Assembly (NCBI RefSeq): GCF_023242475.1
Contig: NZ_JALJFG010000011.1
Location: 79,786 to 143,785, forward strand
Length of the DNA stretch: 64,000 nt
Direction of reading: 5' to 3'
Source of the DNA: Pseudomonas sp. MWU15-20650
GTDB taxonomy: Bacteria; Pseudomonadota; Gammaproteobacteria; Pseudomonadales; Pseudomonadaceae
Made by a program: the position numbers and the translations under genes. Shown here one piece after another: positions 56,624-64,000 of the stretch (position 1 is its first letter; every line of letters starts with the position of its first letter). A model generated the notes under the pieces. The model was not told where the DNA came from. It saw only the letters and a program-made list of their open reading frames with translations, and searched no databases.

Positions 56624-57840
56624 GGATGAACACTGCCCTGATGGACGAAGCGCTGATTATCGTGGGGGCCGGCCATGCCGGCGGCCGTGCGGCGTTGACC
56701 TTGCGTGAAGAAGGTTACAGCGGGCGCCTGATTCTGGTCGGTGATGAGCCGCACTTGCCTTATGAGCGGCCACCGCTGTCCAAAGGCCTATTGCAAGGCG
56801 CGATGGATCTGGCAGGGTGCAGCTTGTGCGACCGCGCGCGCCTGACAGAGTTGCGGATCGAGCACATCGCGGGCAACCCGGTCAGTCGGTTGGAGCCACA
56901 GCACCATCGGTTGCAACTGGCCGACGGCCAATGGTTGTCCTATGCCCGATTGCTATTGGCTACCGGAGGGCGAGCGCGGCGCTTGCCTCAGGAACAGACG
57001 AATCTGCTTTACCTGCGTACCCACGACGACGCACTGGCCTTGCGCAACGTGTTACGCCCGGGCGTGCGGCTGGTGATTGTCGGGGGTGGGTTTATCGGTC
57101 TGGAAGTGGCGGCGACGGCCCGGGGCCTGGGGTGTCAGGTCACGCTGCTCGAAGCCGGGTCACGGCTGGCCGGTAGAGTGCTGCCGCCCGTTATCAGTGA
57201 AGCGCTGCTGGATCTGCACCGTCTGCACGGCGTGGACGTTCGATTGAATGTGGCGCTTGAATCCATCGATGCCGAGGCCGTGCAATTGGTGAATGGGCAA
57301 CGGCTACCGTGTGATCTGGTCGTTGTCGGCATCGGCATGCAACCCAATATCGAACTGGCCGTAGCGGCGGGCCTGGACGTGGGGCAGGGCATTCGCGTTG
57401 ATGCATACCTGCGCACCAGCGCGCCGGCTATCTACGCGGCGGGGGATGTCTGCGAGTTCCGTCTCGGTGGCCTCTATCAGCGTCAGGAAACCTGGCGCAA
57501 CGCCGAGGCCCAGGGGCGTCACGCCGCCCTGAACCTGCTGGGGCGTGAATTGCCGTTTGAGACGACTCCCGGTTTCTGGTCCGACCAGTACGATTGGGGG
57601 CTGCAGACCGTCGGGGTGATGACCCCGCTGATCGTCAGCCGTGTCTTACCCGACGGTGGCCTGCTGTTGTTTTACCTCACGACCGATGGGCATTTGCAAG
57701 GTGCCTGCGGTTGGGCGCCGGGTCAGCGCGTGGCCAAGGACATCAAGCTGTGCGAGCGCCTGATCGCTGCACGTATCCCGCTCGCGGCGGCCAGTTTGGC
57801 TGACCCCGATCTTTCCCTTAAACAGTTGCTGCGAGGCTGA
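56620..57840 (+). CDS. NAD(P)H:ferredoxin reductase, MocF-like
   Basis: 406 aa if it starts at the overlapping ATG 56620; ATGs at 56626 and 56641 are alternatives. Two-dinucleotide-binding flavoprotein of the BphA4/rubredoxin-reductase family: FAD motif ALIIVGAGHAGGRAAL, HLPYERPPLSKGLL, NAD(P) motif LVIVGGGFIGLEVAATA, and second FAD motif APAIYAAGDVCEF, followed by ETWRNAEAQGRHAA. It reduces the Rieske protein. It is third in the operon and lies 2 nt before the TIM-barrel gene. Confidence 0.92.
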   Translation: MRMNTALMDEALIIVGAGHAGGRAALTLREEGYSGRLILVGDEPHLPYERPPLSKGLLQGAMDLAGCSLCDRARLTELRIEHIAGNPVSRLEPQHHRLQLADGQWLSYARLLLATGGRARRLPQEQTNLLYLRTHDDALALRNVLRPGVRLVIVGGGFIGLEVAATARGLGCQVTLLEAGSRLAGRVLPPVISEALLDLHRLHGVDVRLNVALESIDAEAVQLVNGQRLPCDLVVVGIGMQPNIELAVAAGLDVGQGIRVDAYLRTSAPAIYAAGDVCEFRLGGLYQRQETWRNAEAQGRHAALNLLGRELPFETTPGFWSDQYDWGLQTVGVMTPLIVSRVLPDGGLLLFYLTTDGHLQGACGWAPGQRVAKDIKLCERLIAARIPLAAASLADPDLSLKQLLRG

Positions 57841-57842
57841 CT

Positions 57843-58661
57843 ATGCGCCAGTTTCTGGTGTTCCAATCCCTATGGGCCATGCAGACCGAGCCCGGCCCAC
57901 TTGAGGCGCAGCTTGATCGGATCGCTGCTGCAGGGTTCGACGGCATCACCGACCACTATTACAAGCTCGAGGATGTTCAGCGCCTGCACGCGGCCGCAAC
58001 CGCCAGGGGCTTGCAGATCGAAGGCCAGTTGTTCCCCCAATCCGTAGATGACTTGGCCGCCGCGCTGGAGGTGATCAGCCGCTATGGTTGTCACCACCTC
58101 ACCCTGCAAGCCGACGTGCGACCGCGCACGCAGCCCGAGGCGGCCACGCTGATAGAAGGCTGGCAGCGCCTGGCCGAGCAGGTGGACTTCCCGATCCTGC
58201 TGGAAACCCACCGTTATCGCCTCACCAACGACCTGCTGTTCACTCTCGATCTGCTTGCGCAAATGCCCGACCTGAAACTGTTGGCTGACCTTTCCCACTA
58301 CGTCGTCGGCCGCGAGTTGCCCGAGCCCGCAGCCTTGGCGGATGACGAGCAGATACGCACGATCCTGCGCCACAGCTGGGGCTTTCATGGGCGGGTAGCC
58401 AGCAGTGAACAGGTGCAGGTATCCCTGGCGTTTCCCCAGCATCAACCTTGGGTCGAGCGCTTCACCGGCTGGTGGCGCTATGGGATCGAAGACTGGCTGG
58501 CCCGCACCGATACGCCATGGAGCCTGTCGTTTACCTGCGAGCTGGGTCCGCCCCCGTATGCGATCACGGGGGCCGATGGCCGAGAAATCAGCGATCGCTG
58601 GGCCGAGGCGCTGAAGTTGAAAACGTTGATTCGCGAGGTATGGGAGAGCTGCTGCCTGTGA
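57843..58661 (+). CDS. Xylose-isomerase-like TIM-barrel protein of the oxygenase operon
   Basis: 272 aa, sugar-phosphate isomerase/epimerase superfamily (AP_endonuc_2 fold). Probable metal ligands are Glu in PILLETHRYRLTND (about 119), Asp in LLADLSHYVV (about 150), His in WGFHGRVASSEQV (about 181) and Glu in FTCELGPPPYAI (about 233). Relatives include inosose dehydratase and isomerases such as IolE, IolI and MocC. Two bases after the reductase, so it should act on the oxygenase product or on the substrate skeleton, which again points to a cyclitol or sugar. Specific reaction unknown. Confidence 0.82.
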   Translation: MRQFLVFQSLWAMQTEPGPLEAQLDRIAAAGFDGITDHYYKLEDVQRLHAAATARGLQIEGQLFPQSVDDLAAALEVISRYGCHHLTLQADVRPRTQPEAATLIEGWQRLAEQVDFPILLETHRYRLTNDLLFTLDLLAQMPDLKLLADLSHYVVGRELPEPAALADDEQIRTILRHSWGFHGRVASSEQVQVSLAFPQHQPWVERFTGWWRYGIEDWLARTDTPWSLSFTCELGPPPYAITGADGREISDRWAEALKLKTLIREVWESCCL

Positions 58662-58710
58662 TCTGCTAATCTGCGCGGGTTAAAACCACCCTTAGCCTGT
58701 GGACTTCCTT

Positions 58711-59670
58711 ATGAAAACTTGCCCCGTTCAGCCACCACTTGAGCCGCAATCGGTCTGCCATCCCATCACCCGCAGCGCGATTTTCATGGTCGCCACATTG
58801 GCCCCTGGCCCTGTCGACACGGTACGCGCCTGGTGCGGCGACATTGCCGCGTTGGTGCGTTCGGTGGGCAAGCGCGTACCCTCAGGCAACCTGAGCTGCG
58901 TCTGCGGGTTTGGCTCGGATGCGTGGGACCGGCTGTTCGGCGCACCGCGCCCGGCGGCGCTGCACCCGTTTCGCGAGTTCGGTGTAGAAGGGCGCAAGGC
59001 CGTGTCGACGCCCGGTGACATCCTGCTGCATATCCGTGCCGACCAGATGGACCTGTGTTTCGAACTGGCAACCCAATTGATGGCGGCCTTGGGTGACAGC
59101 GTCAAGGTGGTGGACGAGGTCCAGGGTTTCCGCTACTTCGATATGCGCAGCATCATCGGGTTTGTCGACGGCACCGAAAACCCGGTGGGGCGCAAAGCCG
59201 AAGCCTTCACCCTGGTGGGTGACGAAGATGCCGAGTTCCAAGGCGGCAGCTACGTACTGGTGCAGAAATACCTGCACAACATGAGCGCGTGGAACGACTT
59301 GACGGTGGAAGCCCAGGAGAAGGTGATCGGGCGCACCAAGCTCTCGGATATCGAGTTGGACGAGCAAACCAAGCCGACCAACTCCCACAGCGCACTGACC
59401 ACCATCACCAAGGATGGCGAGGAAGTGAAGATCCTGCGTGACAATATGCCCTTTGGTCGCCCGGGTGCCGGAGAGTTCGGCACCTACTTCATCGGCTATG
59501 CCCGTTCGCCGGAGCCATTGGAACAGATGCTGGAAAACATGTTCGTCGGCCGTCCGGTCGGTCACTACGACCGTTTGCTCGACTTCAGTACCGCCGTGAC
59601 CGGCGGCCTGTTTTTTGTGCCCTCGGCCGACCTGCTCGAAGCGCTGGCCGACCGCGAACCCAAGGCTTAA
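58711..59670 (+). CDS. DyP-type heme peroxidase
   Basis: 319 aa from the ATG at 58711; an in-frame ATG at 58699 is possible. The family GxxDG motif is GFVDGTENP (catalytic Asp, about 152), the proximal heme His is in PTNSHSALTT (about 223) and the distal Arg in KILRDNMPFG (about 241). It is the cytoplasmic, class B-like length with no Tat signal. It oxidises dyes and phenolics with H2O2. It lies 49 bp after the TIM-barrel gene with its own promoter likely; its stop overlaps the uppP stop by 4 bp. Confidence 0.92.
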   Translation: MKTCPVQPPLEPQSVCHPITRSAIFMVATLAPGPVDTVRAWCGDIAALVRSVGKRVPSGNLSCVCGFGSDAWDRLFGAPRPAALHPFREFGVEGRKAVSTPGDILLHIRADQMDLCFELATQLMAALGDSVKVVDEVQGFRYFDMRSIIGFVDGTENPVGRKAEAFTLVGDEDAEFQGGSYVLVQKYLHNMSAWNDLTVEAQEKVIGRTKLSDIELDEQTKPTNSHSALTTITKDGEEVKILRDNMPFGRPGAGEFGTYFIGYARSPEPLEQMLENMFVGRPVGHYDRLLDFSTAVTGGLFFVPSADLLEALADREPKA

Positions 59671-60539
59671 CTCAACAACCCGGTGCTGACCGCCACAATC
59701 AGGAAGATGCCCAGCAGCGCGCGGTAGATCACGAACGGCCAGGTGGAGAACCGTTCCAGGAACTTCATCAGGCCCCAGATCGCGAAGAACGCCGAGATGC
59801 TGGCCACCACCAGGCCGAAGAGCAAATGCGACCAAGCGTGGGCGGGCATGTCGGCGTGCAGCAGCACCCACAGCTCTTTCAAGCCGGCCAGGGCGATGGC
59901 CGGCAAGCCCAGCAGGAAGGAAAAGCGCGCGGCTTCTTCGCGTTTGAAGTTCAGGAACAGGGCTGCCGTCAACGTGGAGCCCGAACGCGAGACGCCTGGA
60001 ATCAGCGCGCCGATCTGCGCAACCCCTACAATCAGCGCGTCGCGCAGGCGCATTTCGCTCACTTCCCGGGTGTGGCGGGCGCGCACTTCAGCCACCGCTA
60101 ACAACACCGCCATCACCACGCAGGAAATGCCGATCACCATCAAGCCGCGCAACGGCGAGTTGCAGGCATTCAAGGTCGACGACAGCGCCAGGCCGGCAAT
60201 GCCAATCGGGATGGTCGCAAGCACAATCGCCACCGCCAACTTGAACCAGCGGTCGCTGTAGTCACCCCGGCGCACCGCGCTGATGCTGCCGGTGGTCACC
60301 TGGCGAACATCGCGCCAGAAGTAACTGACCACCGCCGCCAACGCCGCCAATTGCATGGCTGCGGAAAACGCCGACCCCGGGTCTTGCCAGCCAAGCAGGG
60401 CCGGTACCACGCGCATGTGGGCCGTGGACGACACTGGCAACAGTTCGGTAATGCCCTGGATCACGCCCAGGATGAAGATCTGCAAGTAGTCCAGGGAGGC
60501 AAAACCCACATCCAGGCCGGCGGAACAGACGTTAGTCAA
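59667..60539 (-). CDS. uppP: Undecaprenyl-diphosphatase
   Basis: 290 aa, about eight TM helices. The two UppP signatures are present: GVIQGITELLPVSSTAHM (Glu-rich motif) and PGVSRSGSTLTAALFL (PGxSRSxxT). It dephosphorylates undecaprenyl diphosphate to recycle the peptidoglycan lipid carrier and gives bacitracin tolerance. Start MTNVCSAG... leaves a longer-than-usual N-terminus; TTG at the later LDYLQIF segment is an alternative. Many pseudomonads carry more than one uppP. Confidence 0.93.
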   Translation of the reverse strand: MTNVCSAGLDVGFASLDYLQIFILGVIQGITELLPVSSTAHMRVVPALLGWQDPGSAFSAAMQLAALAAVVSYFWRDVRQVTTGSISAVRRGDYSDRWFKLAVAIVLATIPIGIAGLALSSTLNACNSPLRGLMVIGISCVVMAVLLAVAEVRARHTREVSEMRLRDALIVGVAQIGALIPGVSRSGSTLTAALFLNFKREEAARFSFLLGLPAIALAGLKELWVLLHADMPAHAWSHLLFGLVVASISAFFAIWGLMKFLERFSTWPFVIYRALLGIFLIVAVSTGLLS

Positions 60540-60667
60540 AATGCGTGTCCTTGAGAAAAAGGGGGGAACAGGCGAAGTTTATTCTAAATGTTTCAGGATT
60601 TTGGCCAGGGTTGGATAAATACGCAACCGGTTCAGCAAACAGAAAGGTTTGACAATGTATTGGCCTG

Positions 60668-60705
60668 CGCAGGGCTTTTGTGAACAATGGCGCCCTGCGT
60701 TTTTT
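60668..60705 (+). terminator. Terminator-like hairpin just before the GNAT gene
   Basis: CGCAGGGC (60668-60675) pairs perfectly with GCCCTGCG (60692-60699), followed by six Ts. No plus-strand gene ends nearby, so it is either an attenuator in the leader of the GNAT gene or a stop for a small transcript. Confidence 0.6.
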
Positions 60706-60718
60706 CACTGAGAGTCTC

Positions 60719-61225
60719 ATGCCTGAAACCACCGTCGAACTGATCCAGACCGGCCCCGATGAAGCCGAACTGATCCGCAACCTTTACCAGTATTACGCCT
60801 ATGAGTCTTCGGACTGGGAACAGGAAGATGTCGAACACGACGGCCGGTTCTACATCCATGACGAGCACCTGGCCCGTTATTGGGAAGACCCGCAATGGAG
60901 CGCCAACCTGTTGCTGGTCGACGGCTATATCGCCGGTTTCCTGTTGATCGAAGGCTGCGAGCTGCCGGGTATCGACGCCCTGGAGCTGGCCGACCTGTTT
61001 ATCCTCAAGCGTTACCGCCGCAAAGGCATTGGCCGCGCCATCGCCACCCAGGTGCTGTGCAGCGGCGAGGCCAATTGGCTGGTGCGCTTCTATGATCAGG
61101 ATGAGGTGTCACAGGCGTTCTGGCGTGCGGTGCTGGATACCCTGCCGCGTCCGGTGCAGACCCTGGAACTGGACGATGAGCCGCAGTTGGTGAGTTACTT
61201 GATTACCCGGGTGGCGCTGCATTAA
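60719..61225 (+). CDS. GNAT-family N-acetyltransferase
   Basis: 168 aa from the ATG at 60719. The acetyl-CoA loop is RYRRKGIGRAIA (about 100), preceded by ADLFILK, the usual beta-4 strand of the fold, and followed by a strand and helix with WLVRFYDQDEVSQAFWR. Substrate cannot be told from the sequence. A terminator-like hairpin lies 14 nt before the start. Confidence 0.88.
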   Translation: MPETTVELIQTGPDEAELIRNLYQYYAYESSDWEQEDVEHDGRFYIHDEHLARYWEDPQWSANLLLVDGYIAGFLLIEGCELPGIDALELADLFILKRYRRKGIGRAIATQVLCSGEANWLVRFYDQDEVSQAFWRAVLDTLPRPVQTLELDDEPQLVSYLITRVALH

Positions 61226-61448
61226 TAATCCTGGGCCGACAACCCGACCGGTTGCACCGATAGATGCAAATGCGTTGCCGTCAAACGGGGTGTTCAGGTG
61301 TCAGACCTTTCAGAGCCCATGCGTCTGGCCTTGGATCGCGGCATTGTGTGCATCACGGGGTGCGCGACCAAACCTTGCAGCACGGCGTCGAAGACCTATT
61401 GGGTGGCCCTGAAAACACTGACCTTCACATCGATCGAGGCACTGGACA

Positions 61449-62126
61449 ATGAAAGTATTAATGGTACTGACCTCTCACGACCAGCTTGGCGACACCGGGC
61501 GCAAGACCGGTTTTTGGCTCGAAGAGTTTGCTGCACCCTATTACGTGTTCAAGGACGCCGGTGCCGAATTGGTGCTGGCATCCCCGGCCGGTGGCCAACC
61601 GCCGCTGGACCCGGTGAGCGATCAGCCTGACGCGCAGACCGAGCAAACCCGGCGTTTCGCTGCCGACCCGGCTGCGCAGCAGGCCCTGGCCCACACCGTC
61701 AAGCTGGACACGGTCAACGCCGCCGACTTCGACACCGTGTTCTACCCAGGCGGTCATGGGCCGCTATGGGACCTGGCAGAGTCTGAAACCTCGATCAGCC
61801 TGATCCAAGCCTTTGAGCGCGCTGGTAAGCCCATCGGCTTTGTCTGCCATGCACCGGGTGCTTTGCGTCACGTCAAGGCCGCTAATGGCGAGCCTTTGGT
61901 CAAGGGCCGTCGTGTCACCGGCTTCTCCAACTCGGAAGAAGCCGCGGTGGGCCTGACCGATGTGGTGCCGTTCCTGATCGAAGATGATTTCAAGGCGCTT
62001 GGTGGTCGGTATGAGAAGGGCGCGGATTGGCAATCCTTTGTGCTGGAAGACGGTTTGCTGGTGACCGGGCAGAACCCTGCCAGTTCCAGTGATGTTGCCA
62101 AGGCACTGCTCAAACTCACGTCATAA
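61449..62126 (+). CDS. DJ-1/PfpI family protein (Hsp31-like)
   Basis: 225 aa, type 1 glutamine-amidotransferase fold. The nucleophilic elbow is GFVCHAPGAL (Cys about 138), with Glu in GFWLEEFAAPY and the HAP motif after the Cys. VFYPGGHGPLWDLAES matches the Hsp31/YajL-like glyoxalase III and deglycase group. It may repair or detoxify reactive carbonyls. It stands alone, 223 bp after the GNAT gene with nothing recognisable in between. Confidence 0.9.
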   Translation: MKVLMVLTSHDQLGDTGRKTGFWLEEFAAPYYVFKDAGAELVLASPAGGQPPLDPVSDQPDAQTEQTRRFAADPAAQQALAHTVKLDTVNAADFDTVFYPGGHGPLWDLAESETSISLIQAFERAGKPIGFVCHAPGALRHVKAANGEPLVKGRRVTGFSNSEEAAVGLTDVVPFLIEDDFKALGGRYEKGADWQSFVLEDGLLVTGQNPASSSDVAKALLKLTS

Positions 62127-62145
62127 ACGCATCACCGACGATCCC

Positions 62146-62256
62146 TGTGGGAGCCGTCGAGCGTTAGCGAGGCCGTGACAGCGGCGGGGCAGGCAGTCGA
62201 AGTCTCGACAGTACCGCCGCCATCGCAGCCTCGCGGGTGCTTGACAGCGCCTACGG
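62146..62256. repeat. REP-like inverted repeat, GTGGGAGCCGTCGAGC type
   Basis: Opens GTGGGAGCCGTCGAGCGTTAGC and closes with the degenerate complement GCTTGACAGCGCCTAC; the inner GCGAGGC / GCAGCCTCGC pair is also present. It lies between converging genes and is the partner of the element at 21678-21785. Confidence 0.7.
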
Positions 62257-62282
62257 GGTGATCTTCACCGGGCTGATGGGCA

Positions 62283-63281
62283 TCACGCCACCCGCAACAC
62301 AATCTTGCCGATATGATCTGCGCCTTCCATGCGTGCATGGGCCTGGGCCGCGTCGGTGTATTCGTACACCTTGTCGATGATCGGCAGGCACCGCCCGGCG
62401 GCCAGCACTGGCCATACGTGTTCGCGCAGCTGTTCGGCGATCGCCGCCTTTTCATCTTTGGTGCGTGCACGTAGCAACGAGCCGGTAATCACCGCGCGTT
62501 TGCCAAGGATGGTCAGCAGGTCGACATCATGGGCCTTGCCGCCACCGAGGAAACCCAGCATCACGAGATGACCGTCCATGCCCAGGGCCTTGAGGTTGTT
62601 GTTCAGGTAGGAGGCACCCATGATGTCGAGCACCACATTGACGCCCTGACCGCCGGTTTTTTCGGCGATGACCTGGGCAAAGTCCTGCTCGCGGTAGTTG
62701 ATCGGCTCACCGCCCAACTGGGCAATGGCCGCGCATTTGTCGGCACTGCCGGCGGTGGCGAACGCCTGGATGCCGAACTCGCGGCAGAGCATCAAGGCGG
62801 TGGTGCCGATGCCGCTGGTGCCGCCGTGGATCAAGGCGCGCTGGCCTTTGTGCGCGCCGCCGAGGCCGAACAGGTTGGCCCAGACGGTGAAGAAGGTTTC
62901 CGGCACAGCGGCGGCTTGAATCCAGTCCATGCCCTCGGGGATCGGCAGGGCCTGACTGGCAGGCACGGTGCAGAATTGCGCATAACCCCCACCGTTGGTC
63001 AGGGCACAGACCTTGTCACCCAGCGTGTATTGCGTCACGCCGTCGCCCAGCGCCACCACTTCGCCGGCCACTTCCAGGCCAGGAAAGGGGCTCATGCCGG
63101 GTTTCAGCGGGTACTTGCCCGCGCGTTGCAGGGCATCCGGGCGGTTGACTCCGGCGGCGTGTACACGAATCAGGATCTCACCGGGCCCAGCCACCGGTAC
63201 ATCCGCGCGTCGCGGTTGCAAGACTTCAGGGCCGCCAGGGGCGGTGATCTCGATCAGGGTCATTTGGTGTGCAAGTGTCAT
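62283..63281 (-). CDS. NAD(P)H:quinone oxidoreductase, PIG3/QOR family
   Basis: 332 aa from the ATG at 63281, with AGGAA 7 nt before; an ATG at 63263 is also possible. Zinc-free MDR fold: VHAAGVNRPDALQRAGKYP, GLEVAGEVVALGDGV, the NADPH motif ALIHGGTSGIGTTALML and VVLDIMGASYLNNN. It reduces quinones or activated alkenes with NADPH. It is alone on this strand, converging with the DJ-1 gene. Confidence 0.92.
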   Translation of the reverse strand: MTLAHQMTLIEITAPGGPEVLQPRRADVPVAGPGEILIRVHAAGVNRPDALQRAGKYPLKPGMSPFPGLEVAGEVVALGDGVTQYTLGDKVCALTNGGGYAQFCTVPASQALPIPEGMDWIQAAAVPETFFTVWANLFGLGGAHKGQRALIHGGTSGIGTTALMLCREFGIQAFATAGSADKCAAIAQLGGEPINYREQDFAQVIAEKTGGQGVNVVLDIMGASYLNNNLKALGMDGHLVMLGFLGGGKAHDVDLLTILGKRAVITGSLLRARTKDEKAAIAEQLREHVWPVLAAGRCLPIIDKVYEYTDAAQAHARMEGADHIGKIVLRVA

Positions 63282-63557
63282 GTCAGCGTTCCTGTCGCGA
63301 TGAGCGTATGAGGTGGGACCGTGGCGAGCGGTCGGCGGTTCAGTAGGATCCTGTTCAGCATACCGAGAAACGATGATGCTGCGATTTCTCAGCATGATGA
63401 GGCAACAGTGCATCAATCGGGGCGGTGATGAACTGGGACGATGCTTGGGTGTTTCTGGCGGCGTTTACCGGTACCGGGGCGTGAGGTCAGCACACGCTTG
63501 CAAGTTTGCATAAGCCACTGCCGACACAATCGCCCTTTAACCAACCGGGGAGCGCAT

Positions 63558-63944
63558 ATGAACGAATCGAAAGTCCAGGACGTGGGGCTGTTGTTTCTAC
63601 GGGGCAGCGGCGGGTTATTTCTGCTGTGGGTGCATGGCTTGCCCAAATTGCTCCACTACCGCGAACAGCTGACGCTCATCGAAGACCCGTTTCACCTCGG
63701 CGCAAACATCACATTGCTACTGGCGATTTTTGCCGAAGTCCTGTGCCCGCTGCTGATCATCACCGGGGTGCTGGTGCGCCTGGCGTGCCTGCCGATCCTG
63801 GCGGTGTTGCTGATTGCCATGCTGGTGGTGCATCCGGAGTGGACGTTGCTTGAAGGGCAATTCGGCTGGCTGCTGCTGATTATTTTCACCAGCCTCTTGA
63901 TCGCCGGCCCAGGCCGGCTGACGTTCGGCCAACGTTTGTCCTGA
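63558..63944 (+). CDS. DoxX family membrane protein
   Basis: 128 aa from the ATG at 63558 with a GGGGAG ribosome site. Four TM helices in the DoxX pattern: GLLFLRGSGGLFLLWVHGLP, LLLAIFAEVLCPLLIITGVL, LACLPILAVLLIAMLVVHPE and FGWLLLIIFTSLLIAGPG. Related proteins sit in respiratory or redox complexes; no specific role is evident here. Confidence 0.88.
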   Translation: MNESKVQDVGLLFLRGSGGLFLLWVHGLPKLLHYREQLTLIEDPFHLGANITLLLAIFAEVLCPLLIITGVLVRLACLPILAVLLIAMLVVHPEWTLLEGQFGWLLLIIFTSLLIAGPGRLTFGQRLS

Positions 63945-63947
63945 ATA

Positions 63948-63972
63948 AAAAAAGGCCGGGCAGGCCCTAATG
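63948..63972 (-). terminator. Possible terminator of a gene right of the window
   Basis: Read on the minus strand, a short GGCC-TGCCC-GGCC stem runs into seven Ts. It would end a minus-strand gene lying beyond 64000. The stem is short. Confidence 0.3.
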
Positions 63973-64000
63973 CCTGTCAGTTAAGAAGGAACACTATCAC

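Noticed and set aside
61264..61630. Short plus-strand frames between the GNAT and DJ-1 genes.
   Set aside because: No ribosome site, no family resemblance, and they run into the DJ-1 gene in another frame.

Overview
The window is about 64 kb of a high-GC Pseudomonas chromosome, most likely of the P. fluorescens group. The signs are Pseudomonas-type XylFGH, DauA/DauR and Gcd homologues, short REP-like inverted repeats (GTGGGAG.. / GTAGGAGCGAG..) between genes, and consistent codon usage in almost every gene. No tRNA, rRNA, CRISPR array, transposase or phage gene was seen.

Region 1 (1-18060) is an iron-siderophore locus of the anguibactin / acinetobactin / pseudomonine type. It holds an NRPS cut by the window edge (end of a first cyclisation domain, then Cy, A and a carrier domain that lacks the phosphopantetheine serine), an amine N-monooxygenase, a divergent NRPS with a working-looking carrier plus a condensation domain, a FecI-like sigma factor without FecR, two half-size ABC exporter subunits, two FecCD permeases, an ATPase, a binding lipoprotein and a TonB-dependent receptor. 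Permease-permease-ATPase-lipoprotein-receptor is the order of bauDCEBA in acinetobactin loci. Aryl-acid activation, aryl carrier and histidine decarboxylase genes are not in the window and would have to lie to the left.

Region 2 (18014-25270) holds a LysR regulator divergent from methylmalonate-semialdehyde dehydrogenase (mmsA), a cationic amino-acid binding protein next to dauR and dauA (D-arginine catabolism, with dauB not adjacent), an unrecognised two-TM protein and a small Pseudomonas-specific protein.

Region 3 (25272-35513) is D-xylose and glucose use: xylA-xylF-xylG-xylH with divergent xylR, an OprB-type porin, and the PQQ glucose dehydrogenase gcd. Region 4 (35514-37903) is a more AT-rich stretch with an unknown HTH-ended protein and a membrane GGDEF protein.

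Region 5 (38144-51476) is a full non-phosphorylating L-arabinose module: GntR/FCD regulator, IlvD/EDD sugar-acid dehydratase, MFS carrier, FAH-fold (AraD1-type) dehydratase, alpha-ketoglutaric semialdehyde dehydrogenase, SMP-30 lactonase, AraFGH importer, periplasmic aldose epimerase and an SDR sugar dehydrogenase. Three sites fitting TNGTNNNACNA sit in its two divergent promoter regions and suggest one regulon.

Region 6 (51482-64000) holds two GST-fold proteins, a Mug-type DNA glycosylase, a broken gene remnant, then a LacI regulator divergent from a four-gene operon (membrane di-iron oxygenase, Rieske ferredoxin, ferredoxin reductase, TIM-barrel isomerase) that resembles rhizopine-catabolism mocDEF, with a perfect 20-bp palindrome in the shared promoter region. 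It ends with DyP peroxidase, UppP, a GNAT acetyltransferase, a DJ-1/PfpI protein, a quinone oxidoreductase and a DoxX protein. The two most unusual parts are the siderophore assembly line with its dead carrier domain and the MocDEF-like oxygenase operon of unknown substrate.
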